A DNA stretch of 17,121 nt, from the NCBI GenBank assembly GCA_029288515.1, contig JARIHB010000102.1, positions 1 to 17,121 of the forward strand, read 5' to 3'. The notes beneath the pieces are model-generated. The model had not been told where the DNA came from and did not search any database. It saw only the letters and a program-made list of their open reading frames with translations. The first letter of the stretch is position 1; each line of letters begins with the position of its first letter. Source of the DNA: Candidatus Saccharimonadota bacterium. Lineage in GTDB: Bacteria; Patescibacteriota; Saccharimonadia; Saccharimonadales; UBA4665. Below are positions 7,443 through 14,282 of this stretch, piece by piece. The position numbers and the translations under genes are program-made.

Positions 7443-9197
7443 TTAGGGATTGCTTGTTGCATCAGAACTATCAGCCTTGACGGTCTTTTGCGGTTTTTCA
7501 ATAGTTACCGTAATCTTACTCGTCTTCGACGGTACGGCGCTTACCCAGAAAGGGCTATATTTTACGGTGACGTCTGTTACGCCCGGGTTCTGTTTGATGA
7601 GCGTTTCTGCGGCATTGGCCTTCTTGCCAGCCACCTGCTTTTTAATGTCTTCGGAATTGAGCTCCGGTCCCGCTATGGCGGCAACCTGCATCGTAAGTAC
7701 CGCGCCGTCAGACGGCTGGCTTTGCACGCCGAACACCACATCGCCCAGCCCGTAGTCGAGGATTTTCTGTTTCTTGGTATCAATTTCGCCGCTTACATCG
7801 TCAGCGATAATCTTCTTTAGATCTTCCTGCTTGGCGCCCAGCATCGTGTATGTCAACGTTTGCGTGACGCTTACGTTGTCGGCTTTATCGCCGGCGTTAG
7901 CGCTGGTTTTGGTTTGCGGCTGGCCAGTATTGAAGGTAGCTTCTACCGGCATGTATCCCAGGTTCGTCAGATCGGTCTTCAGCTGTGTTTTGCTTGCAGT
8001 AGCATCCTGCGAACTGATCTTTTGAGTTGCACTGTCAATGTCCGCCTGCGTAACGATCTTAATAATGTCATCCGTACCGCCGTCTGTCGCGTCGCTTGAT
8101 GAAGCAGTTACACCGGTGTGCCCGGCAACCGTAAACGAACCAGCGGCAATATTATATTTGGCTCCGGCATTTTGAGCCTCAATTGAGATGCTTCCGGATT
8201 TAAAACTACACTTACCGCCGGATATCGTCGGCCCGAAGTCAGCTGCCTCCTGAGTGATAAAGACGACGCCCCCAGAACTCACGCCAGTGCCTGCGGGAAT
8301 AGTGTCGGGCACATCAGCACTACAGGCGCCTGCCGACATAACCACCGAGCCGGTAGCCTTTTCGCCGTTATTCTGCTGGCCAGTAGCGGCTACTTGTTCG
8401 GTGACAGTCTTCTGGACCTGCTGCTGTTTGGCGGGCACAATGCCCTCTTTAACATTAAGCGTAGTGGCGTCACCGGTCTTAAGCGTGACTATCGTGCTGC
8501 TGGTAATAGATTGACTGTCGGTTTGGATAGAAATAGTTGCTTTTGGCATGATGGCAAACGCCACATACGCCAGTACGGCCAACAATACTATTCCCACACC
8601 GGCCAACACCAGCACCAGACGGAACTTGTTAAAGTTCGGTACCGCCAGTTTCTTATCATGCGGTTTTTGCGGACCGGCAGCCGAGGCGCCGGGTATATTG
8701 TCTTTACCATCATCATCGTTATCAAGCTCAATAGTGTCATCCATAGCTGCGCTGCCAGCCAGTTCGCCCACGGTCCGGCTGCGGTCCAACGGAGACTCTG
8801 GTGCTGCGCGATTTGACACTGCCGCACTTGCCGGTGCAGCCGCCGGCGATACGGTGTCGTCATCCTCAAGTACATCTTCGGGGCCGCTGTCGGCCCGCTC
8901 AGGACCTTCCGGTATCTCCGGCTTACTTTGGAGCGTCTTGGCTACATATATGCCAACATTGCCAGCTAAGGGCATTAGACCCGGCTCGGACGTAATAAGT
9001 ACCAGGTTCTTTTTTGATTCGTCGGCGCTGCGCTTCAAGAGCTTCATATTGACAATGCTTTGCAGCATAGAGGCCCGCTTTGGTAACACCAGCGCTACAA
9101 TCTTGCTGTGGCTGCCGCGCACTTTATCTATAATGCCGGTAATTTCGTCATCAACATCAATGTAAATAGTATCTTTACCGGTTGCTTTTTCGCTCAT
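7443..9197 (-). CDS. Membrane-anchored baseplate-J-like protein (584 aa)
   Basis: I recognise the layout from CPR genomes, where such proteins are often labelled baseplate J/gp47-like; the real function is unknown. An N-terminal cytoplasmic domain (about 10-95) has alternating beta/alpha stretches: KIVALVLPKRASMLQSIVN, NLVLITSEPGLMPLAGNVGI. A disordered acidic Ala/Pro/Asp linker (96-190) leads to one membrane span (193-217). The outer part (218-584) is Thr/Ser/Gln-rich and beta-prone, and contains the baseplate-J-like segment KATGSVVMS...DTIPAGTGVSSGGVVFITQ (280-315) with NAGAKYNIAAGSFTVAG (343-359). Cys292 and Cys330 could form a disulfide. The start ATG overlaps the TGA of the FtsA/PilM-like gene (ATGA, 9194-9197). 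By position it may be the membrane partner of that ATPase, as PilN is for PilM (inference). Phage origin is unlikely: no other phage genes are near. Confidence 0.75.
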   Translation of the reverse strand: MSEKATGKDTIYIDVDDEITGIIDKVRGSHSKIVALVLPKRASMLQSIVNMKLLKRSADESKKNLVLITSEPGLMPLAGNVGIYVAKTLQSKPEIPEGPERADSGPEDVLEDDDTVSPAAAPASAAVSNRAAPESPLDRSRTVGELAGSAAMDDTIELDNDDDGKDNIPGASAAGPQKPHDKKLAVPNFNKFRLVLVLAGVGIVLLAVLAYVAFAIMPKATISIQTDSQSITSSTIVTLKTGDATTLNVKEGIVPAKQQQVQKTVTEQVAATGQQNNGEKATGSVVMSAGACSADVPDTIPAGTGVSSGGVVFITQEAADFGPTISGGKCSFKSGSISIEAQNAGAKYNIAAGSFTVAGHTGVTASSSDATDGGTDDIIKIVTQADIDSATQKISSQDATASKTQLKTDLTNLGYMPVEATFNTGQPQTKTSANAGDKADNVSVTQTLTYTMLGAKQEDLKKIIADDVSGEIDTKKQKILDYGLGDVVFGVQSQPSDGAVLTMQVAAIAGPELNSEDIKKQVAGKKANAAETLIKQNPGVTDVTVKYSPFWVSAVPSKTSKITVTIEKPQKTVKADSSDATSNP

Positions 9198-10531
9198 ACG
9201 CGTAAGGCCTTGTCTAGTTTATTGCGGAGTGAACCGCCCGTGTCGGGCGTAGTGGAAAATTGCATAGTATCCAAACCAACGCGCAGCAGACCCATGGCGG
9301 TAATAAATGTATGGTCTGTTACATCGCCGGTTTTATCGACAATCCCCACCACCTGATCCGGATTAATATGCTGGACGCTTGGCTTACGGGTAAACGGCAG
9401 CTCGCTGTACCAGTTTGTACTTTCCAATCTATCCATCAATAGGTCAAGGCTTGAACCGCCGCCGCACAATAGCAGCCGGTGTGGCAGGTTATCAAGCTTC
9501 TCAAATTCACCCAGCGCCAATTCAACGCCACTCATCCATACATCCAGTGTTTTAGTAAGCGCGCCTTCCACAGCGGTCGCGCGGTTGGCCGGCACCTTGC
9601 CGGCACCCAATCCAACCTTTAGGGATTCAGCCTGATTAAATTCCACGCCCAGCTCACGCTCGATGCTCCGTGTATACGCCCGCCCGCCGATGCCGAACAT
9701 CTTGGTACCCTGCACACCGCCGTCAGTAATAACTGCTATGTCGGTCGTGCCGCCGCCAACGTCCATCAGCACGGCATTCATGCTGGCGGAAGTGTCGTCA
9801 CCTATCACCGAACGGGCTACAGCAAACGGTTCAGCTGCTACAGCTAGCAGGTCAAGATCCAATTGCTGTGCCGTGCGCTCCAGCGCACCAATATGCACCA
9901 ACGGCGCAAAAGCCGTATATAACTGCACGACTACTTCTTTACCTTGGAAACCAATCGGACTGGTTACTTTATATCCGTCAATTTCGATGCCTACTAACGC
10001 GCTGTTTACTAAACGCACATCAACTTCCTTGCCGCCTAGTTCCCATGCCAATTGCTTCTTGGCCTTGGCTTCGGCGCGGGCCTGCACCAGTTTAATGATA
10101 CGTTCCATCTCAACTAGATCAAGTGTCTTGTCGGCACTCTTGCGGGTAACGCGCACGGTGGTAGTTGTGCCCTTCACCAGCTCGCCGGCAATCCCGATAA
10201 CCGCCGTGCGCACGCTGATGCCAGCCTGTTCTTCGGCCTGAGCTAACGCTTTGTCACAGTTCTCTACGACACCAGCTATATCAGCAATGGCACCGGCCTG
10301 CATATCGCTTAACCCCTGCCGGCTCCGCCCCACACCTACAACAGACAAACCATCGCCTTCCACTTTGCCAATCAGTGCCTTTACAAACTCCGTGCCAATG
10401 TCTAGCGCCACCACATACTGGTCTTCAGCATCGGCGCTGTTTTTCTGAACCATCTTGGCGTTCACTTCAGTAGCCTTGTCGGCCATCTTGTTGGCCAGGC
10501 CGCGTACGGAGTTTTTTAGATTATCAAGCAT
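9194..10531 (-). CDS. FtsA/PilM-type actin-fold ATPase (445 aa)
   Basis: An actin-like ATPase with an SHS2/1C-type insertion, as in the division protein FtsA and the type IV pilus protein PilM. The phosphate-1 loop LDIGTEFVK is at 43-51, phosphate-2 MDVGGGTTD around 256-264, and the adenosine motif CGGGSSL at 356-362. Residues about 139-219 match the 1C region. The C-terminal SLRNKLDKALRV is a short amphipathic basic helix like the FtsA membrane-targeting sequence. The N-terminal 42 residues are an extra amphipathic, Lys-rich leader. I chose ATG 10531 rather than an upstream in-frame TTG (10579), because a perfect extended -10 (TGCTATAAT) lies between them and would exclude the TTG from the message. 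First gene of the operon with the baseplate-J-like protein, ruvX and mltG. FtsA is favoured by the tail and by mltG, PilM by the membrane-protein partner. Confidence 0.85.
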   Translation of the reverse strand: MLDNLKNSVRGLANKMADKATEVNAKMVQKNSADAEDQYVVALDIGTEFVKALIGKVEGDGLSVVGVGRSRQGLSDMQAGAIADIAGVVENCDKALAQAEEQAGISVRTAVIGIAGELVKGTTTTVRVTRKSADKTLDLVEMERIIKLVQARAEAKAKKQLAWELGGKEVDVRLVNSALVGIEIDGYKVTSPIGFQGKEVVVQLYTAFAPLVHIGALERTAQQLDLDLLAVAAEPFAVARSVIGDDTSASMNAVLMDVGGGTTDIAVITDGGVQGTKMFGIGGRAYTRSIERELGVEFNQAESLKVGLGAGKVPANRATAVEGALTKTLDVWMSGVELALGEFEKLDNLPHRLLLCGGGSSLDLLMDRLESTNWYSELPFTRKPSVQHINPDQVVGIVDKTGDVTDHTFITAMGLLRVGLDTMQFSTTPDTGGSLRNKLDKALRV

Positions 10532-10541
10532 AATCGCATTT

Positions 10542-10550
10542 ATTATAGCA
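10542..10550 (-). promoter_or_regulatory. Perfect extended -10 promoter of the FtsA-like operon
   Basis: TGCTATAAT (TG-n-TATAAT) on the minus strand, with the hexamer at 10542-10547, ends 10 nt before the ATG at 10531. Predicted transcription starts within about 4 nt of that ATG, so the operon message should be near-leaderless. No Shine-Dalgarno lies in between. No -35 match is seen at 16-18 bp. Confidence 0.65.
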
Positions 10551-10592
10551 TACACTTTAGCTACGCTGATCTGTTGCAAAACTTACAAAACC

Positions 10593-10637
10593 TGTCATTA
10601 TACATACTGTTAGACGCACCTGGTGTGTCATTATAGA
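10593..10637 (+). promoter_or_regulatory. Promoter region of the CheR-like gene with a repeated TGTCATTATA
   Basis: The 10-mer TGTCATTATA occurs at 10593-10602 and again at 10626-10635. The second copy overlaps a -10-like TATAGA (10632-10637) that ends 11 nt before the ATG at 10649, predicting an extremely short leader. The first copy contains TTATAC (10598-10603), 18 bp after TTGCAA (10574-10579), an alternative promoter that would give a leader of about 38 nt. No Shine-Dalgarno is present in either case. Confidence 0.45.
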
Positions 10638-10648
10638 CTGATATTGCT

Positions 10649-11566
10649 ATGCCTAGTTTTGATACTCCGCCCGACGACCCCTTATACAGAGCAATGGCCA
10701 TATTCGCTGCTGACACACCACCCCTGCAAATGCCGGCTGAACCTGATGCAAACGGCCTTTTGCCAACCCATCACAGCGCTGCTGTGGCCGAATATATGGA
10801 CGGGGCTTTTACTACCGTTGACGGAATATGCATCGAAACAACAAATGACTTCTTCCGCACATATCACTACAACGTGGCAGCATTGGGCGGTATTATCGCG
10901 CCCGCCATTATGGAACAACGCCAAACCCCGGGGCCGTTCCGTATATACGAAGCTGCTTGCAGCAAGGCTAAAGATACGTGGTCTATGGCGGCAGCCCTGG
11001 CGCTGCACGATGTCGATTTCAGGGTTGATGCCGTCGACGCCAACCCTGTCGTGCTTGAACAGGCACAGCGGCCGTACAAAACCACCATGCGTCAGTTGGA
11101 GGATAATCTGCCGTACTGGGGGCTGCCGCGTGAGGCGTTAGACTTCTTTCAACGAGTTGACGCGCACCATATCCAGCCCATACAACAGCTGCGCGATCGC
11201 GTAACGTTCAAGCTCATGGACATACGTCATCAGGCGCCAGGTAGTGGTTATGACGCTGCGGTAATAAACAACGTACTGTGCCACTACGCAAAGCCGGAAC
11301 GTGTACACATGGCTGATCAGATTGTGCGTACCGTTACCGACAGCTTGCGGCCTGAGGGCTTTTTTACCTTCAGCGACCCGCTCATTCAGTATAAAGGAAT
11401 GGATGACGGGTACTTTGCGAGGCATGGATTGCTACGAGCTACCGACCTTTACGATACCCGCGAGTGGAACGACCATGTGGCCGCCTTCTTCGGTCGGAAT
11501 GTTACGCCTTTGCCATGGCGGCGAGGCGTGTGGGATACACTATTCGCTAAGCAAGCACAGCCTTAA
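10649..11566 (+). CDS. CheR-like SAM-dependent methyltransferase (305 aa)
   Basis: The central part reads like the CheR methyltransferase fold: FFRTYHYNVAAL (68-79), the SAM-binding motif I RIYEAACSKAKDTWSMA (98-114; compare CheR AACSTGEEPYS, from memory), the acidic ribose-binding loop VDAVDANPVVLEQAQ (126-140), DIRHQAPGSGYDAAVINNVLCHY (191-213; compare CheR RNVLIYF), and LRPEGFFTFSD (233-243). CheR normally methylates glutamates of chemoreceptors, but no chemotaxis gene is nearby and Patescibacteria are generally non-motile, so the substrate is unknown. The TGEE/PYS part of motif I has become KAKDTWS, so SAM contacts differ. The N-terminal 65 residues are not the usual CheR helical domain. 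The gene stands alone on the plus strand, divergent from the FtsA-like operon, and overlaps the end of alaS by 20 bp. It could also methylate a small molecule. Confidence 0.72.
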   Translation: MPSFDTPPDDPLYRAMAIFAADTPPLQMPAEPDANGLLPTHHSAAVAEYMDGAFTTVDGICIETTNDFFRTYHYNVAALGGIIAPAIMEQRQTPGPFRIYEAACSKAKDTWSMAAALALHDVDFRVDAVDANPVVLEQAQRPYKTTMRQLEDNLPYWGLPREALDFFQRVDAHHIQPIQQLRDRVTFKLMDIRHQAPGSGYDAAVINNVLCHYAKPERVHMADQIVRTVTDSLRPEGFFTFSDPLIQYKGMDDGYFARHGLLRATDLYDTREWNDHVAAFFGRNVTPLPWRRGVWDTLFAKQAQP

Positions 11567-13439
11567 TACGACGGATACCAGCCGAGCTGGCCTCTTCCTT
11601 GATAATCTTAAACTTCTTGCCATCTTCCGTCAGCTGCAGCGTATGGTCCACGTGCGGGCCGCCGCAGATTTCAAAGCTGAAAGGTTTGTCGGCGCCGTCG
11701 GCGATCATCTTGTATACTTTGACGGTCTCGCCGTAGCGGTCGCCAAACTGGCCTAAGGCGCCCATTTCTTCGCGGGCAACCTTGGTCGGGTATTCAGCCC
11801 AGCTCACCTTTAGGTCCTTGCCGATCTGTTCGTTGACGATATCTTCGACTTGCTTGATCTGCTCCGCTGTTACCTTTTCAGGGTGGCTGAAGTCGAAACG
11901 CAGGCGCTCTTCAGTAATGTTCGAGCCGTTCTGTACGACGTGGTCGCCTAGTACCTGGCGCAGCGCCTGGTACATAAGGTGCGTAGCGGTGTGATACTTC
12001 TTGTGGATCAGCTGCTGGCCGCCCAGGCCGCCCTTGAAGGTCCCCTTGCTGGCAGTTTGGCTGCGCTCGCGCTGCTCTTTCATTCGTGCATTAAAATCGT
12101 CTTGCCATTTATCGTCAAGTTGTATATCTCGCTTAAATGCCTCCTCGACGCTTAATTCGACGGGGAATCCGTACGTATCATAGAGAGTAAAGATAGTGTC
12201 GCCATTTAACCCGAACTTACTCGTCCAAACCTCAAATTCTCGTAGCCCTTTGCGGAGTGTTTGGCGGAAGGCTTTTTCTTCTCTAACTAACGTGGAGATA
12301 ACCTCATCACGGCGCGCTGCGACTTCCGGCATATCGGTCTCATACATACCGGTAATAACCGGCACCAGGTCGGGCATAAAGTTTTGCTCGACCCCCAGGT
12401 CGAAGGCAAAGCGTACGGCACGGCGCACCAGGCGGCGCATCACATAGCCCTGCTCTTTATTGCTCGGCTTAACGCCATCTACGGCCAGAAACGTAGCAGC
12501 CCGCAGGTGGTCAGCGATTACGCGCATAGCATTAGTGTGGCTATCATACGTTTTACCAGATATCTTCTCCAGCTTTTCGATAATCGGCCACATCAGACTG
12601 ATCTTAAATACGTCCGGGTCGTCGAGGGCGGCAGCAGCGATGCGCTCCAGGCCGGAACCGTGGTCGATGTTCGGCTTTTCTAGGGGTACGAACTTTCCTT
12701 CCGCTTCTTTACGGTAGGCCATAAATACATTGTTGCCGATCTCCATAAAGCGGCCGCAGTCGCAGTTCGGGTGGCAGTGCTCGCCGTATTCGGGGTTGTG
12801 CGGAGTGCCGAAGTCGTAGAACATTTCGCTGTCCGGGCCGCAGGGGTCGCCTACCGGCGTGTTTTCAGGCTTGCCGTTACGGCTCCACCAGTTCTTGCTG
12901 CCGTCGTAATAGAAAATGCGTTCGCCGTCGTTGATGCCGCGCTTGTAGCCGTCTTCTTCGGTGCCGATGTCGGCGATACCATTGCTCAGGTTCTTTTCGG
13001 CAAACAGCTTGGCCCACATCTCGGCGGCTTCGGTGTCTTTAGGAATATTATATTCCGGCGCACCAATAAAACAGGTGACGTACAGCTTGGACGGGTCCAG
13101 GCCGACAACATCGGTCAGGAATTCCCACATCCACTTCACCTGTTCTTCCTTAAAGTAGTCGCCCAGGCTCCAGTTGCCGAGCATTTCGAAAAACGTAGTG
13201 TGGCGGTTGTCGCCTACCTCTTCGATGTCTTGGGCACGCAAACAGGTCTGGCTATCGACAATGCGCACGCCTTCCGGGTGAGTTTCGCCCAGCAGGTACG
13301 GAATCATCGGCTGCATACCCGAACCGGTAAACAGCGTGGTGGGGTCATTATATGGCACCAGCAAAGCCCGCGGAATAGCCTTGTGGCCACGGTTTTTGAA
13401 GAAATCTAAATAAGCGTTACGGATATCTTGAGCGTTCAT
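11547..13439 (-). CDS. alaS: Alanyl-tRNA synthetase, reduced form without linker barrel and C-Ala region (630 aa)
   Basis: Charges tRNA-Ala. Class II motif 2 (TTFFEMLGNWSLGDYF, 81-96), motif 3 (GSGLERIAA, 261-269) and the tRNA-recognition helices (to about 455) are present. The editing domain keeps its metal ligands: HTATH (H483, H487) and CGGPH (C592, H596; usually CGGTH). Compared with the 876-aa E. coli enzyme, two parts are absent. The beta-barrel of roughly 100 aa between the recognition and editing domains is replaced by a linker of about 25 residues (456-480). The whole C-terminal coiled-coil and C-Ala/DHHA1 region after the RRI motif is also missing. The stop is clean, and a convergent gene occupies the adjacent DNA, so this is not a frameshift. 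A Cys/His cluster (C200, H221-C228) lies in the catalytic domain. ATG 13439 has AAGGAG 5 nt upstream. Confidence 0.96.
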   Translation of the reverse strand: MNAQDIRNAYLDFFKNRGHKAIPRALLVPYNDPTTLFTGSGMQPMIPYLLGETHPEGVRIVDSQTCLRAQDIEEVGDNRHTTFFEMLGNWSLGDYFKEEQVKWMWEFLTDVVGLDPSKLYVTCFIGAPEYNIPKDTEAAEMWAKLFAEKNLSNGIADIGTEEDGYKRGINDGERIFYYDGSKNWWSRNGKPENTPVGDPCGPDSEMFYDFGTPHNPEYGEHCHPNCDCGRFMEIGNNVFMAYRKEAEGKFVPLEKPNIDHGSGLERIAAAALDDPDVFKISLMWPIIEKLEKISGKTYDSHTNAMRVIADHLRAATFLAVDGVKPSNKEQGYVMRRLVRRAVRFAFDLGVEQNFMPDLVPVITGMYETDMPEVAARRDEVISTLVREEKAFRQTLRKGLREFEVWTSKFGLNGDTIFTLYDTYGFPVELSVEEAFKRDIQLDDKWQDDFNARMKEQRERSQTASKGTFKGGLGGQQLIHKKYHTATHLMYQALRQVLGDHVVQNGSNITEERLRFDFSHPEKVTAEQIKQVEDIVNEQIGKDLKVSWAEYPTKVAREEMGALGQFGDRYGETVKVYKMIADGADKPFSFEICGGPHVDHTLQLTEDGKKFKIIKEEASSAGIRRIKAVLA

Positions 13440-13443
13440 AATT

Positions 13444-13459
13444 ACTCCTTATTATAACA
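13444..13459 (-). promoter_or_regulatory. alaS extended -10 abutting its Shine-Dalgarno
   Basis: TGTTATAAT (hexamer at 13451-13456) is immediately followed by AAGGAGT (13444-13450), then TAATT-ish spacing to the ATG. If this -10 is used, initiation near 13444 would leave most of the Shine-Dalgarno out of the message. Either an upstream promoter is used or the message is nearly leaderless. Both elements are good matches. Confidence 0.5.
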
Positions 13460-13511
13460 GACAAGAAGGCTGGCTGGCGCATGCACACCTTTATGTAAGG
13501 TTACAGTATTG

Positions 13512-14165
13512 TTAGAAGTCAGGTTCGATGGCGCCGGCGTTAAGCGCTGCATCAACGGACGTCTGCTTAAACGTGGCTTCCGGCTTGCTGTCGCATAGGG
13601 CCGAACCAACTGTTGTCACGTTTTCCACTACAATTGTATACGCACCGGGGCCTGTACGCATAAGAGCGGCTGTTCCTTCAAGCTGGTCGGGAGCAAGGGG
13701 CAGGCTCCATTCAGTAGCATCGGCAGGCTCCTCCGGCCCGTGGAAGCCGATGCGAGTTCCTAGGTAATCGTCTTGCTTCGGCGGCATTACCGTTACCAAT
13801 ACACCCGTAGTCCACATATCGGGATCATCGCTCTCCGCTGTCGGATCGCCTGCAAATGTACGTGCCACATCCGGCGAGTAACATACGTCCGCGACTGTTT
13901 CAGGCAGCGGTCCTACAGAAGCCGTCCACGGCGCTGCCGCAGGCTCCTCACCTGCATCTTCACCGTTCTGACGATCATACGCATACCACACCACCGCTCC
14001 GCTGGCCAAGGCTGCGGCTACCATGCCGGCCACAATAGCTTTGGTATGACGGCCCGGCCGAGACTCGTCTATCACCGTTTGTTGCAGTTGATCTACGTCA
14101 GGAAGTGATTCAAGCGGTGTAGTATAGGGTTCTATTGGAGGCTCTAGAGGGCGTGGTTCTGTCAT
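13512..14165 (-). CDS. Membrane-anchored exported protein of unknown function (217 aa)
   Basis: I do not recognise the family. A Pro/Glu-rich cytoplasmic N-terminus (1-42) precedes one membrane span (about 43-62, AIVAGMVAAALASGAVVWYA), an acidic Ala/Glu linker (65-80) and a compact extracellular domain (about 81-217). The outer domain has two cysteines (C95 and C191) placed to make one disulfide and is rich in beta-prone stretches such as GVLVTVMPP and GAYTIVVENVTTV, suggesting a small beta-sandwich. Domain-wide acidity fits an exported protein. It has the best sigma70 promoter in the window, ending 8 nt before the ATG, and no Shine-Dalgarno. It lies upstream of alaS on the same strand with a 72-bp gap that holds the alaS promoter. 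A surface or ligand-binding role is possible but not shown. Confidence 0.75.
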   Translation of the reverse strand: MTEPRPLEPPIEPYTTPLESLPDVDQLQQTVIDESRPGRHTKAIVAGMVAAALASGAVVWYAYDRQNGEDAGEEPAAAPWTASVGPLPETVADVCYSPDVARTFAGDPTAESDDPDMWTTGVLVTVMPPKQDDYLGTRIGFHGPEEPADATEWSLPLAPDQLEGTAALMRTGPGAYTIVVENVTTVGSALCDSKPEATFKQTSVDAALNAGAIEPDF

Positions 14166-14173
14166 GAATACAT

Positions 14174-14202
14174 ACTATAGTATCTTAACTACAAAGCGTC
14201 AA
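14174..14202 (-). promoter_or_regulatory. Consensus-like promoter, -10 eight bases before the start codon
   Basis: TTGACG (14197-14202), exactly 17 bp, then TATAGT (14174-14179) on the minus strand. The -10 ends 8 nt before the ATG at 14165, so the transcript should begin within a couple of bases of the start codon. This is the clearest leaderless candidate in the window because both hexamers and the spacing are near ideal. Confidence 0.75.
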
Positions 14203-14232
14203 TTGAACATACACCCCGGCGGATAGCAGGAC

Positions 14233-14262
14233 AAAAAAGAGGCCTGCGCGCAGCAGGCCTCT
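14233..14262 (-). terminator. Rho-independent terminator of the disordered-protein gene
   Basis: On the minus strand, a perfect 10-bp stem (AGAGGCCTGC / GCAGGCCTCT, 14253-14262 and 14238-14247) with a 5-nt loop is followed by a run of six T. It lies about 20 bp after the stop of the 159-aa gene. On the plus strand there is no T-tract, so it acts in one direction. Confidence 0.92.
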
Positions 14263-14282
14263 CCAAACGCGGGAAGTGCAGG

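Noticed and set aside
7442..7501. Longer RuvX starting at a TTG, adding 20 residues
   Set aside because: The RuvX fold begins at MYLALDVG, the ATG at 7441 gives normal family length and directly follows the upstream stop; the extension lies wholly inside the neighbouring gene.
7443..9197. Prophage or tailocin remnant
   Set aside because: The baseplate-J-like protein is membrane-anchored, sits inside a housekeeping operon and has no phage structural, integrase or lysis neighbours.
10532..10579. Longer FtsA-like protein starting at a TTG at 10579
   Set aside because: A perfect extended -10 promoter lies downstream of that TTG and would leave it untranscribed; ATG 10531 is preferred, although an upstream promoter cannot be excluded.
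11547..11580. alaS as a frameshifted or truncated pseudogene
   Set aside because: The editing domain runs cleanly to its usual end (SAGIRRI), and the DNA beyond encodes the convergent CheR-like gene with no C-Ala remnant in any frame that I could see.
12771..13409. Plus-strand open frame of 212 codons
   Set aside because: Antisense to the conserved catalytic domain of alaS; the Val/Ala/Phe-rich composition is typical of a shadow frame.
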